Shown here: positions 33,510-44,823 of the stretch, in pieces
How the letters are laid out: every line of letters starts with the position of its first letter
How positions within the stretch are numbered: the first letter of the stretch is position 1
Source of the DNA: Adiantum capillus-veneris
Taxonomy: Eukaryota; Streptophyta; Polypodiopsida; Polypodiales; Pteridaceae
Direction of reading: 5' to 3'
NCBI GenBank assembly: GCA_014529385.2
Contig: CM043959.1
Location: forward strand, 47,129,428 to 47,193,427
Length of the DNA stretch: 64,000 nucleotides
The notes under the pieces: generated by a model
Database searches by the model: none
What the model was told of the DNA's origin: nothing
Seen by the model: the letters and a program-made list of their open reading frames with translations, nothing else
Made by a program: the position numbers and the translations under genes

Positions 33510-35313
33510 TCCAGTGTGACGCCTGTGGTAATAGCATTGGTGCAGTGCTAATGCAAGATGGCAGGGTAGTAGCCTATGAGAGCAGAATTTTGCAAGGGCC
33601 AGAGATGACCATGCAGGTCTATGAGAAAGAGTTACTGGTTGTATTCATGCGCTCTTAAGTTGGAAACACTACCTACTAGGTGCAGATTTCGTTGTCCAAA
33701 CGGACCATCAGACCTTGCGATACTTCTTGACACAGACAAAGTTATATGAGAAGCATATGCGATGGGCAAATATTTTGTCCATGTTCCATTTTCAGATTGT
33801 GCATGTGGAAGGCAAGAAGAACATTGTGGCTGATGCCTTGTCAAGGAAGCCACAAATTTCAGCTGTGTCCATTCCTTATCATCATGCACTTGATGATATG
33901 AGGGAACAGTATGAAAATGATGAAGATTTTGCAAGGGTCTTCAAGCAGCTAATGCATGGACACCGTCATGTACACTATCTTCTCAAAGACTAGTTCATGA
34001 TGATGCATGGCAGATTGTGTGTCACAAAGCCATTGCGACGCAAAGTTATGGAAGAGAGTCATGTCCCACCGTATGCAGGGCATCGTGGTATCGATGCTAC
34101 AGTTAAAGCGGTTGAGACATTCTTCTATTGGCCTACATTGAGAAGAGATGTGGATGCCTTTGTGCGAGAATGCCTAATTTGCCAGAAGGTCAAGTTTGAC
34201 AGGCAAAAGGCACCAAGGTTATTGCAACCACTACCTATTCCAAATAAACCATGGGAAAGTATTGCTATGGATTTTATCTTTGATCTTCCGAGAATGCAGA
34301 CAGGAAACGATGGTATTTGGACCATCATTTGCAGATTTAGCAAGCAGGCTCATTTTATTCCTGTCAGGAAGAAGATAAAGCCAAATCAGATGGCACGCTT
34401 GTTTATGAGCAATATTTTCAAGCATCATGGCATGCCATAGTCGATTGTTAGCGACCGCGATCCACGCATGACAAGTTTATTCTGGAGAGGCTTGTTTGAG
34501 AATATGGGCACAACGCTCAAATTCTCTTCGTCATTTCATCCTCAAACAGATGGGCAGTCAGAAGAGGCAAATTCTACTGTCCTAGATCTGCTGCAGTGCT
34601 ATGTGTCAGAGCATAAAGGAAAGTGGGAGCAATACTTGCCATTGGTGGAGTATGCATACAATAATACAGTGCATTCATCAACTGGCAAGGCACCTTTCGA
34701 GATAGTTGAAGGTGGCAAGAAAGTTCCTCCCATACTGCATACAAAGGACAAGATATTTGAAGCAGATAAGTATGTTCAGGACATGGATGAAATGTACAAG
34801 AAGGTCAAAGTGGCCTTGGAAAAGACTCGGGCAAAGCAAAAGAAAGCAGCTGATCATCACCGTCGTGAAGTGGTATTTTCACTTGGTGATTGGGTGCTTC
34901 TACGCTTTGAAAAGGCAAGGTTAAAGAAGATGAAGGGCAAGGAAAGACTATTTCCAAAGCTCAGCATGCGTTACTATGGACCTTTTCAAGTGTGCGACAT
35001 AATCAGTGATGTTGCAGATAGGCTGAAATTGCCGGACAATTGGAAGATTCACAAAGTGTTTCATGTGAGTCTTCTCAAACCCTATGTGGGTGATGTGCCA
35101 GAAGATATGCCAACTGAAGAACAGCCGGAAGTCGAGGAACTTGACGAGATCTTGGTCCCGGAACAGATTTTGGAACACAAAGAAAGGAAAGTGAAAGGCA
35201 AGGTTGCTAGGCGTTACTTGGTAAAGTTCAGAAACTATCCACCAATGGATGCTAAGTGGATGGAAGAAGGTGAACTTGCAAGAGTCACCAGCTGTGTTAT
35301 CACTTTACCTTGA
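33510..35313 (+). pseudogene. Element G RNase H, integrase and C-terminal region
   Basis: RNase H from C-D-A-C-G-N-S (33519) to T-D-H-Q-T-L-R-Y-F-L (about 33730), with a frameshift near 33645. From 33715 one frame runs to 35313 except for TAG at 33991 and TAG at 34438. Integrase: HHCC (H-R-G-I-D ... CLIC, 34080-34185), first Asp in A-M-D-F-I (34265), second in S-D-R-D-P-R (34450) and Glu in D-G-Q-S-E (about 34550), so the triad is complete. The C terminus holds H-K-V-F-H-V-S-L-L-K-P and a chromodomain-like R-R-Y-L-V-K-F-R-N-Y-P. Confidence 0.88.
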
Positions 35314-35456
35314 AGCCTTCGATTTGCAACCTACCTTGACCCCTTGAGTTTCAAAGCTACATGCATTGTCAGTGTCACAATGGCTTCTGAAAGAAATGAT
35401 GTACATGGTATTTAAAGTGAGCTCAAATGAAATACCTGTTACATGAATGTTAGAGC
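35314..35456 (+). other. 3' non-coding stretch of element G, left of element H
   Basis: Continues the untranslated sequence after G pol; it resumes at 42367 beyond element H. Nothing else recognised. Confidence 0.6.
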
Positions 35457-35677
35457 TGTACCTTATACCTGTCGCTCCTTGCTCGGAGAATCAACCCCCG
35501 TACTCGATCGTCACGCGAGCACTTGCAATTTCCGTCGCCAGCCTCTACTCCAGAATCTCAGCGCTAGCACTTCTTGCTGCTTCCGGCATGTTGAAAACTG
35601 GAACGCTGGCTTACCCTTTTATAGGGTCTGGCACCCGACGGGAATAGAGGCCCAAAAAGCAGAGCCTGGCGCTCCTA

Positions 35678-35735
<58 letters not shown>

Positions 35736-36346
35736 GCAATTTCAGCCCCCTGCGTTAGCTTTTAGCGCTGGCTTTTTTTTAAGAGCCTTGCTTGCTTTAT
35801 TTTATTAATAAAAGGGTTGGTCACTTAAAAGTGACTGGCCACTTTATAAAATAAAGTGTGAACCTGTTCAAACTTTACACTCAGTTAGTGAAAACAATGC
35901 TACACGAACACATTCCAGGCGTCCCCGGGTGCAGGACACGACACAGATGCAATGTAGACACAGACTCCTCGCGGAAAAGCGACTGTTCCTGCTTTTCGTA
36001 AAAAGCTTCATTGAACCCATCTTTATTCTTGTGCTTGCGTTCTTACGCGTATTTTCTTACTCAGTTCGGATTTCCTCCTTAGCCTACGGGATGCCCCCTT
36101 ACTGATGCACCCGTCACCCATCATGTGACGCATCAGGGGCACTCGTAACCCGGCCCTTTCTACCGAACTTACGGAAACTCCTTTGCGATGTTTACCGTCA
36201 CCCATCAAATGACACATCAGAGTTTATCCGTTCTTGATGGCAGTTCCTATAGCTACAATCTTTTAACAGTTCTTAGTGCACATAATAAAATATCCTAAAA
36301 AAGAGATTAATCATTAAAAATAAGAAAAATAGTCCAATTAGCAACA
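35457..36346 (-). repeat. 3' LTR of element H, truncated at U5 end
   Basis: Matches 41514-42366 from CCTTATACCTGTCGC to AATTAGCAACA, but the 41113-41513 part is absent. TATAAAAG (minus strand) lies at 35616-35623. A GA run at 35680-35733 is far longer than in the 5' LTR. Confidence 0.86.
35680..35733. repeat. (GA)n microsatellite in H 3' LTR
   Basis: About 27 GA units; the same site in the 5' LTR (about 41733-41748) has only a few interrupted units, so it expanded in one LTR after insertion. Confidence 0.92.
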
Positions 36347-36358
36347 TCCCTCTGGCTT
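36347..36358 (-). promoter_or_regulatory. Polypurine tract of element H
   Basis: On the minus strand AAGCCAGAGGGA sits between the pol stop codon (TAG, 36361-36359) and the LTR start TGTTGC. Confidence 0.75.
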
Positions 36359-37758
36359 CTAAACAGTTGTCCTCAACTGTAGTGCTTGGACATATACCTC
36401 CAGTATCTCGGGATAAGCTGCTAATTCCTCCTGCGTCATCCACTGAGCATCTAGATTCGAATAGTTCTTAAACTTAACCAAATACTTTCGTGTTATCTTT
36501 CCGGATTTGAGAGACCGCTCCTGATGACTTACTATCTACTCCAGATGGAGTATTTCTTTTGTTTCCTCAACCTCAGGAGGTTCCTCAGCACTAGGCTGGC
36601 TTGGAGGCGGTCCCACATACGGCCGGAGTAAACTGACATGGAAAGCATTATGGATCTTCCAATTAGGCGGTAGCTCTAATCTGAAAGTGACATCATTCAC
36701 TCGCTCAGTGATCTTAAACGGCCCATAGTAGCGGGTAGAAAGTTTTACCACCTTCCCCTTATGAGACGCTTGTTTCTTAAGTCTTGCCTTCTCAAACTTG
36801 AGTAAGACTAACTGTCCGATTGTTAAGTCTAGATTCCTTCTATGCTTGTCTGCAGCTTCTTATGCTTTTCCTGAGAGCGTAGAATAGCTCTCCTAACTTG
36901 CCCGTAGGCTGTGTCCAAATCCCGGACAAATTCATCTGATGCAAAGATCTTATCCTTAGTTAAAAGGATGGGTGGAAGCAAAGGCTTACCGTAGAGAATC
37001 TCAAAAGGTGCTTTCCCCGTCGATGAGTGTATGGTATTGTTATACGCATACTCGACAAGAGGCAAATATTTCTCCCAGTCAGATTGCCGGTCTGACACAT
37101 AAGCTTTTAACATATCCAATACTGTGGAATTGGCTATCTCACTTTGCCCGTCCGTTTGAGGATGGTAGGCAGATGAAAAATTCAGCTTCGTACCAAGATA
37201 ATCCATCAAGGCACGCCAAAAATTTCCTGTCATGCGAGGATCTCGATCACTCACAATAGACTTAGGCATTCCATGATGCTTAAAGATCTGTGCTAGAAAG
37301 ACCCTAGCCATATGAACTGCTTTGATCGTTTTCTTGACTGGTATAAAGTGTGCTTGCTTGCTAAACCTGTCCACAATGGTCCAGATCACGTCATTTCCAG
37401 TCTGAGTTCTAGGGAGGTCCATGATAAAGTCCATGGCAATACTTTCCCAAGGTTCATTAGGCACAGGCAAAGGTTGTAGCAACCCAAGCGTCTTATGCCG
37501 ATCATACTTCACTTTTTGGCAAACCAAGCATTCCCTGACATACTTATCAATGTTTGCTTTAAGGCTAGGCCAAAAGAAATATATTTCCATTGCTAAGGTC
37601 GTAGGGAGAATACCCCGATGACCCGCATAAGGCGAAGCGTGTGCTTCATCCATGATCTTCTTTCTTAATGGTTCCGCTACACATATGGCCTGATGGTGGT
37701 AGAGATAACCGTCCCAAATGGAATAGGGAAACTCATTCTCTCCACGATGTAGCTTTCC
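36359..37758 (-). pseudogene. Element H integrase and C-terminal chromodomain-like region
   Basis: In frame with the reverse transcriptase after a stop at 37759-37761. HHCC site with H-R-G-I-L ... CLVC (37630-37520), then A-M-D-F-I-M-D-L-P (about 37430), S-D-R-D-P-R (about 37245) and H-P-Q-T-D-G-Q-S-E (about 37165): the full DDE triad. A frameshift near 36830-36840 leads to the C terminus (36751-36536; [11 protein letters not shown]). A TAG at 36538-36536 precedes a chromodomain-like end, K-Y-L-V-K-F-K-N-Y, which stops right at the polypurine tract. Confidence 0.88.
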
Positions 37759-39849
37759 CTAAATGGTGGAGAAGTCTGGATCATTTGGATACAAATCCGG
37801 TAGTGCTTCTAATTCTTGGTGATACACCGAAGTGATAGTGTTCACCCTTGGCCACCTAGACAATGCGTCTGCGACCACATTCTTGCTCCCAGCCGTGTGA
37901 AGGATCTGGAAGTGAAACATACACAAAAAGTTTGACCATCTCATCTGCTTCTCAGATAGTTTCCTTTGCGTAAGAAAATACCGCAAACTCTGGTGATCAG
38001 TCTTGATCACAAAATCCGCTCCTAGAAGATAGTGCTTCCAGTTGGATAAGGCGTGAATCACAGCCGTGAGTTTCTTTTCGTAGATTGATGCATGCAACTC
38101 TGCATCCTTAAGCCGTCTGCTTTCATAAGCCACTGCATGGCCTTCTTGGTTTAACACTGCTCCAATGCAATCGCCTGAAGCATCGCAGTGAACCTCAAAT
38201 GGTTTCCTTAAGTCAGGCACTATCAAAATAGGTCCATGGCTTAGCAAGTACTTGAGCCGATCAAAAGCTCCTTGTTGTCTCGATCCCCATCTGAAAGGAA
38301 TCTTCTTCTTTGTCAAATCATGAAGTGGTCCTGCTACATGAGCAAATCCTCGGACAAACCTTCGATAATATGAACATAATCCTAGAAAGCTACGTACATC
38401 ATGTATCGTAGTGGGAATAGGCCAATCTTCTACCACTCGGATCTTGGCAGGATCCATACTCACTTGATTGTGAGAGACTATATGGCCGAGATAGTGCATC
38501 TCTGAGAGAAAGAACTCGCTCTTCTTTGCATTCACATGAAACTCATGCTTTCGCAATTCTTGAAACACTAAGTCCAAGTGCTTCCGATGTTCCTCTTCTG
38601 ACTTAGAGAAGATGAGTATGTCGTCAAAGAATACTCCCGTAAAAGCTCGATACGGGCTGAAAATGCAGTCCATCATGCGATTGAAGGTCGCAGGAGCATT
38701 GGTCAAGCCGAAAGGCATTACCAAAAATTCATATAGTCCAAAGGTTGTGCGGAAAGCAGTCTTATGGACATCCTCAGGGGCGATCCGTATCTGATGATAC
38801 CCACTCTTTAAGTCTATGCGACTAAAGACACTTGCACCCTGCAACTTATCAAGTATATCATCAATCCGAGGGATCGGAAAGCGATTCTTGATCGTGATCT
38901 TGTTTAAAGACCTATAGTCTATGCACATTCGAAACGTGCCATCTTTCTTCTGCACCAGTAGAACTGGAGAGCAGTAGGGTGAAGCACTTGGCCGTACTAA
39001 CCCTTTCTCTAGAAGCTCGTTGACTTGCTTCAAAATTTCCTCTTGCTGAGCAAGACTTACCCGATAAGGGGGTTGATTGGGAGGCGAGCTACCCGGTATG
39101 AGATCTATGCGGTGATCTTCCGAGCATACCGGAGGGAGTTCATCAGGGAGTGTTTCCATGAAACAATCTTTGTACTTTTCAATAAATTGAAGACGCTTAA
39201 TTTCTTGACTACAAAGAGAGTCCCTACTAGTTTTATCCTTTTCACGTGCAAAAATCAAGTAAGCAGAAACACACTTCTTCATTTCTTTCTTAATGGAGAT
39301 ATGGCTTACAATTGGGAACTGCCAATCTCTTGCATCAGCATGAATCTTTATTTTCTTACCCCCATGATCAAAAGTGAGGGTCTTTTCCACATAATCGGGA
39401 ATAGGTGTCGTGTGGAAGTGCCATGGCATACCCGAGATGATATCACATCCCTTGATGGGTGCCATCAAAAATGATTCGCGGTCCTTGTACTCGCCGATCC
39501 GAAGATTGAGCTGTCCTTGCAAGGGAGTTGCATTGGTTGTCAACCCCTCGAATGCCGATCCAAATGTAACCGGTGTGCCAAGCTGAGCCGGTGTGAGGCA
39601 CAAACGTTCTGCAGTATCCAGGGAGATGAAGTTATCCGTGGATCCTGGATCATAAAGAATCAGTACTCGCTCGTTGTTCAAAGACCCCCAGCCCTTCAGA
39701 AGTTGACACTTCCCTTTCTCCATTTCTGTGTTTCCTTGAACATCTGGAATTGAGTTCGAGCTTGGTGGTGCGGGTTCCTTCCTTGCTTTCTCTTGCCTCG
39801 TAGAGGCTTGCTCTTGCCGTTGTTGCTTTAGCGGGCAATCCGGTTCCAT
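37759..39849 (-). pseudogene. Element H protease, reverse transcriptase and RNase H
   Basis: 697 codons open. Protease has I-L-Y-D-P-G-S-T-D-N-F-I-S at about 39665-39625 (D-P-G in place of D-S-G) and I-S-G-M-P-W. Reverse transcriptase runs about 39130-38400: V-Q-K-K-D-G-T-F-R-M, D-L-K-S-G-Y-H-Q, V-M-P-F-G-L-T-N-A-P and an intact FFDD near 38615. RNase H follows with H-C-D-A-S-G-D and T-D-H-Q-S-L-R-Y-F-L. It ends with a single stop before integrase. As an enzyme module this is one of the best preserved in the window. Confidence 0.9.
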
Positions 39850-41040
39850 ATGTCCTTTCTCGCCACAGTAGAAGCATCTTCCTTCCTCTCTGAAAGTTTG
39901 AAGTTGAGTAGGAGAAAGATACTTAGTTCACTTGCCATTGCCCTCTGCCTTCTTAGGGTGATCATCGTCCCTAGGTGGAGGACGTTTTCTTCCTTGGCTC
40001 CCATGGTCATCGTAGACCCCTCTTTGTCTTGCACGATAAGTGCTTTGCTCCATTTTTTTGGGCGTCCCAGTTGAATGCAAATCCTCAGCAACGATTGCTG
40101 ACTCCATCATCCTTTGAAGAGTATCATGCGGATACACCTTCATGCTCTTTCGAAGCTGCGGTTGGAGACCCGCTTCGAACTTTCTTTTCTTTTCCTCGTC
40201 GGCAATCTTCATGAAGGGAGTGACCTTCAAAAAAACCGACCAATACTTGTCTACATAAGTCGTTACTCTTTCATGTTCCTTCTGGGCAAGCCAGTCCCAT
40301 TCCTTCCGTATGTCCTGCTCGAAGTCATGTGGAAGAAATTGTTCATAAAATTCAGATTTGAAGCTCTCCCAAGTTCTGGCCTGAGAACCTTCCAAAATCT
40401 TGGCTAACCACCAATTACTTGCCGTTTCCTAGAGGTGCATCCCCACATGGTGTAATTTGGATCTTTCTGTGAAGTGCCCATTGGTAAAGGCGACTTCAAA
40501 CTGTCTGATGAAGGACAGTACTTTGGAGATGTCTCTCCGTCCATTGTAAGTTTCGAACTTGATGTCCTTGTCGCCCGATTTGAAGACTCTCATGCGATGT
40601 TGAGACTTGCGACCATGCTTCTTGAATCGAGGCTTATCTTTAGGTTGATGTAGGGTAGTGGCAGTAGTAGCGGCTTCCTTCTTCTGACGAGATGATCTAG
40701 AAGTAGAAGTATAATCAGGAGAGTAGGATGGAGATGAGATAGAGATGTCCTTGCTCTCGTCTAGCAGCGAGAGCGCTTTTTCCTGGCCTTTCCGTGAAAT
40801 AGGCCATTCATTCCGATCCGAAGATCCTTTGTGCACCTCGGCACGTTCTTCTTCTCTTGCCTCCTGTGGTCTCACGCAAGCAGTGTTGTCTCGATGCTTG
40901 GCTACATCAGTTCCATACGTTTTCTTCATTCCGCCCAAGAGCTTTTGGACGTCTGGCAACAGTAAGATTTGTTGCACATCCGCAAGCTGAGCTTGCACTT
41001 GTTGAAGCTCCTCTTCAACGCTTCTCCCTTGGCCCGACAT
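39850..41040 (-). pseudogene. Element H gag
   Basis: ATG at 41040 (MSGQGRSVEEELQQVQ) opens a frame shared with pol. A coiled-coil-like N terminus, a Ser-rich linker and the capsid domain (D-I-K-F-E-T-Y-N-G-R-R-D, T-W-E-S-F-K-S-E-F) lead to a knuckle CFYCGEKGHMEPDC (about 39880-39840). Two in-frame stops interrupt it, TAG at 40431-40429 and TGA at 39930-39928; there is no frameshift. Gag and pol are therefore one polyprotein frame. Confidence 0.87.
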
Positions 41041-41097
41041 GGTTCTTCCCGTTCTTCCCGGAATCGTCCTTCTTTGCACAAAAAGAGAGGAGTCCGA

Positions 41098-41109
41098 GCT
41101 CTGATACCA
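41098..41109 (-). promoter_or_regulatory. Primer-binding site of element H (tRNA-Met)
   Basis: Minus strand TGGTATCAGAGC, a perfect match, next to the LTR end at 41113. Confidence 0.9.
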
Positions 41110-41112
41110 CTG

Positions 41113-42366
41113 TCACAAAACGGGAGCGTACACAAGCACTTAGAAAATCTGAAAATTATAATACTTTGCAAACATGAGAGAAGGGAGAAGATCGACACAG
41201 TATTGCGGACCAGAAGATGGGCTGGTCCACCCCCCCCGTTAAGAGTATTCTTTTATTCAGGGAGAATTCTTATACAAGCACGAGAACCCGAGGAAACCCC
41301 TCCGTTCTGTAATCTTAGACCCGAAGGTCGTGCTTTCCTGTAAAGGGCTTGGGCACAAGGCCGTTCCTTCCCGTAAGGGACTTAGGCACGAAGCCGTACT
41401 TTCCCGTAAGGGACATAGGCGTGAAGTCGTACTTCCCGTTAAGGGCCTTCCCGTAAGACGGGAGATTCCTACAAAACAAACCACACAAAGCAACAATTCT
41501 CAATGCGTATCAACACCTTATACCTGTCGCTCCTTGCTCAAAGAATCAACCCCCGTACTCAATCGTCACGCGAGCACTTGCAATTTCGGTCGCCAGCCTC
41601 TACTCCAGAATCTCAGCGCTAGCACTTCTTGCTGCTTCCGGCATGTTGAAAACTGGAACACTGGCTTACCCTTTTATAGGGTCTTGCACCCGGCAGGAAT
41701 AGAGGCCCAAAAAGCAGAGCCTAGCGCTCCTAGAGAGAGGAGAGAGATCGCAATTTCAGCCCCCTGCGCTGGCTTCTTTTTAAGAGCCTTGCTTGCTTTA
41801 TTTTATTAATAAAAGGGTTGGTCACTTAAAAGTGACCGGCCACTTTATAAAATAAAGTGTGAACCTGTTCAAACTTTAAAAACTCACTCAGTTAGTGAAA
41901 ACAATGCTACACGAACACATTCCAAGCGTCCCCGAGTGCAGGACACGACACAGATGCAATGCAGACACAGACTCCTCGCGGAAAAGCATCTGCCCTCCCG
42001 CGATTGTTCCTGCTTTTCGTAAAAAGCTTCATTGAACCCATCTTTATTCTTGTGCTTGCGTTCTTACGCGTATTTTCTTACTCAGTTCGGATTTCCTCCT
42101 TAGCCTACGGGATGCCTCCTTACTGATGCACCCGCACCCATCATGTGACGCATCAGGGACACTCGTAACCCGGCCCTTTCCACCGAACTTACGGAAACTC
42201 CTTCGCGATGTTTACCGTCACCCATCAAATGACACATCAGAGTTTATCCGTTCTTGATGGCAATTCCTGTAGCTACAATCTTTTAACAGTTCTTAGTGCA
42301 CATAATAAAATATCCTAAAAAAGAGATTAATCATTAAAAATAAGAAAAATAGTCCAATTAGCAACA
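41113..42366 (-). repeat. 5' LTR of element H
   Basis: About 1,254 bp, reading TGTTGCTAATTGG at 42366 to GTGACA at 41113 on the minus strand. TATAAAAG lies at 41671-41678. The U5 part contains a 33-bp tandem repeat (41338-41456). Confidence 0.88.
41338..41456. repeat. 33-bp tandem repeat in H LTR, about 3.5 copies
   Basis: Units share GTAAGGGACTTAGGCACGAA and end CCGTACTTTCCC; three diverged full copies and a partial one lie in the U5 segment that the 3' LTR has lost. Confidence 0.85.
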
Positions 42367-42576
42367 ATGGCAGAGTGCGAAGCTACCACTATGTCATTGG
42401 GACAGGGTTCACACGCAGGCAATACATGTGTCGACGAGGTGTTGAATACACCAGGGTTGACAATGAGCATGTATGTGTAGTACATGTGTCGACAGGTGTT
42501 GAATACATCAGTGTTGACTGTGAGCATGTACGACATAGATGCAAACGAGGACGTTTGAGATTTCAAGAGGGAGGTA
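42367..42576 (+). other. 3' non-coding end and polypurine tract of element G
   Basis: Resumes G after element H. A TACATGTGTCGAC-GGTGTTGAATACA phrase occurs twice (about 42424 and 42480). CAAGAGGGAGGTA (42564-42576) is the polypurine tract, nearly identical to that of element A. Confidence 0.75.
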
Positions 42577-42904
42577 TGTCACCAGCGTGTGACTACTATG
42601 TATCCTTTTTGTTGATTTCTTTCTTGTTATTTATTTACTTTCACTTTTTGGAAACACCCCTAGGGAAAACTAATTGCCCTGCATTGCATAGCTAGTGTGG
42701 AACTGTCCAGAGGGAGTCCAGGCCTGAGGGCAAAAGAGCACTAAGGTTGGACAAAGACTATGGTTAGCCAAAGTGGGGTCATTGACTAGCCAAAGTGGAA
42801 TCCTTTGCTACAGAGGCTACATTTCAGTTTTGGGTGTGGCTGCAGTGCACAAAGGGGGTCAAATGACCTAGAAAGATACAATGGCAGCATCTCCTAAAAT
42901 TTAG
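42577..42904 (+). repeat. 3' LTR of element G, truncated
   Basis: Matches 28239-28565 closely and stops at AAAATTTAG, where F-family polymerase sequence begins. Confidence 0.85.
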
Positions 42905-43251
42905 GATTCTTGATCACAAAGAAAATTGGCCAAGTTACCTACGAACTGGCTCTTCCTTCGGATGTTAGTGTACATCCAGTGTTTCATGTCAACCGCCTTA
43001 GAGTAAAATTGGGCGAAGCAGACGTTGTGCCTATCGAGGAAAACGTATGGCAAGATATGCAAACTGAGTATATTCCTCGAGAACCAAAGGCAGTTTTAGA
43101 TCATTGTACCCGTCATTCGCGCCAAAAGGCTTATGACGACTACTTAATTAAATGGAAGGGTCAATCTGAAAGGTTTGCTACTTGGAAACCAGTTAGAGCT
43201 CTGAAAGCTCAGTATCCCCACTTCATTGATGAGGACATCAATGGTTCTTAA
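42905..43251 (+). pseudogene. F2 integrase C terminus and chromodomain
   Basis: 114 codons ending at TAA 43249-43251. It includes V-H-P-V-F-H-V-N-R-L, then the chromodomain with D-D-Y-L-I-K-W-K-G and T-W-K-P-V-R-A-L (Glu of the F copy replaced by Lys). No start or upstream domains, so it is a relic. Confidence 0.85.
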
Positions 43252-43262
43252 GGGGGAAAGTA

Positions 43263-43643
43263 TGTTATGTCCCGCTCATAGGAGAGGAGATCTAGCCCAG
43301 ACGCCATCGGGATGGGCATCCAGTGTCCGGGCGGACGTAGTGTGATCCCGACCAGTGTGGCCGGCCATTATTATAAAAGGGAGGCCAAGGCCTCATTTGC
43401 AATTATCGACCCCCACTGGCAGAGTGCCAATGGTTAGCCCGCGCGGCTAGGAGTGCGCGAGGTCACCTCGAGGAGGTGAGGTCGGGTGGTATGGGACGCT
43501 CGGACTTACAGGTGCACGCCTACGTCTTCGAACGCTGGCCCCAACACGGGGGAGCTGTCGGATGGTGGCTATGATCGGGTGGTTCGTCCGACGCGTGTCT
43601 GTAGGCGGTCCGTGTAGCCGGGAGATCCATTCCCTTCGTTTCA
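43263..43643 (+). repeat. LTR of F2
   Basis: 381 bp, same TATA box; the second GAG-loop hairpin is intact and the first has one mismatch in the stem. Confidence 0.9.
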
Positions 43644-43876
43644 GAAGGGTAGGGTAGATATCAAAGAAATGAATGCCACGATCTTTACTTAAGGGGTGGG
43701 TACCTTGAGAAGAAAAGGAGGAGGGTTGCCCCCCCCCACCCCCCCCTTTTTTTAATAAAAAAAACCGACCCATATGATGGTTTAAGGTAAACCTAGGTGT
43801 TTTGATCAAGGTAAAAAGGTAACCTCGTGAAAAATTCAGTTTTATTTATATGGTTTAACTGCTGGATAAGTAAGTA

Positions 43877-43928
<52 letters not shown>

Positions 43929-44823
43929 GGGACGGGAAAGCGGCCGAGGGGGGGGGGGGGGGGTGCATTGTGGGATCTTCAATGAACTCTCAAGATATGA
44001 TAAGCCAGCTAATATTTATTAAACAGCCTGAGATTGTAGCTAAGTTAAGGGAGCATTCTCAACTTGCTGCAGTTCGAAAAAGGAAACACAACATTCAAGA
44101 CATGCACTAAGCATATCTTCCAGATTCTTTGCGCAAAAAGACAAGGAATATAGCACTGGTAATACTTCTACAAACTGCTTTACAGACTTACAGATGCTAA
44201 TTATGATGTTGACCAGAATGTCCTCCTAGCAAGCCTATAAAGTAGTTCAAAGGTACAAAACAGCCTACTAAGCATTGGGTAAACAAGATCTAGCTCCTTT
44301 GAGACAGGAAGAGGCAAACCTGCCATAGTTTTCACAAAAATCACAAACTCCAAGACTTTCTCTCACTACTCATCCTGGGGTTCACACAACCTAAGAAGCA
44401 ATCCTAAGCCAATGCATGCATTCATCTGCTAAACTCCATAAGATGTTATTTTCCCACCCTAAAGTACACAATTGACTTCGACCCAAAAAAAGCACCTTAA
44501 ATTAACCTGTAACTTAGTGAAGATTAATCAAGATTCACCTAAATATATATTTCAATGAGCTTGCGCACTTGTGAGAGCCTACCACTGCTGCATATCTATT
44601 TTCAAAGGCTGACTTTGTTCCTAACATCCCACGTTACATGAATAATCTGCATACAACAGGTGGCTTAGGAATTACTCAATGTTCACATTTCATTAAACTC
44701 TGTTAATTCTTTCACCCCTTTGATATCTATAATGTAAACGGAGATACCTCATTCAGGATATTGCATGCTGCTATTGGTTCCTTGTTGGAATCACCGTGTA
44801 TAAAAGTCGATAAAAGTCCTATG
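43644..44823. other. Intergenic DNA downstream of the PPR gene, with microsatellites
   Basis: No coding signal. It holds C- and T-rich runs (43728-43753), a (GT)n tract (43880-43927) and a 16-base G run (43948-43963). Part of 44000-44823 is likely the 3' untranslated region of the PPR gene; a minus-strand AATAAATA near 44008-44016 is a possible polyadenylation signal. Confidence 0.6.

Larger units (their letters stand above)
35457..42366 (-). mobile_element. Ty3/gypsy chromovirus-like element H, nested in G
   Basis: Minus strand. 5' LTR at 41113-42366, tRNA-Met primer site, gag-pol with only three stops and one frameshift, polypurine tract, and a 3' LTR (35457-36346) that lacks about 400 bp at its U5 end. 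Catalytic residues of reverse transcriptase and integrase are intact. It splits the 3' non-coding end of G. Because the left end is truncated, a matching target duplication is not seen. Confidence 0.88.
28239..42904 (+). mobile_element. Ty3/gypsy chromovirus-like element G
   Basis: 5' LTR from 28239, gag 29817-31346, pol 31347-35313, then, after the nested element H (35457-42366), its 3' non-coding end, polypurine tract and the first 328 bp of the 3' LTR (42577-42904). The pieces at 28239-28565 and 42577-42904 are clearly the same LTR. A hAT-like MITE splits pol at 33043-33501. The 3' LTR is cut by an F-family fragment, so no target duplication can be checked. Close relative of A by LTR start, polypurine tract and protein motifs. 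Confidence 0.87.
42905..43643 (+). mobile_element. F-family chromovirus, 3' fragment (F2)
   Basis: A second copy of the F family from the integrase C terminus through chromodomain (42910-43251, one open frame), polypurine tract and LTR (43263-43643, TGTTATGTCC to CGTTTCA). Everything upstream is missing; it abuts the truncated G LTR. The coding part reads straight through the point where element F has a frameshift. Confidence 0.87.

Noticed and set aside
35459-35500. Target-site duplication for element H (ATGGC at 42367 and 35384)
   Set aside because: The left ATGGC lies about 70 bp outside the recognisable LTR and the LTR end is missing, so the match may be chance.
37759-39849. D-P-G, D-P-S, D-N-G and D-A-G protease triads as new enzymes
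   Set aside because: Variants such as D-P-G and D-N-G occur in many plant gypsy proteases and the other two are in decayed genes, so this is not evidence of novelty.
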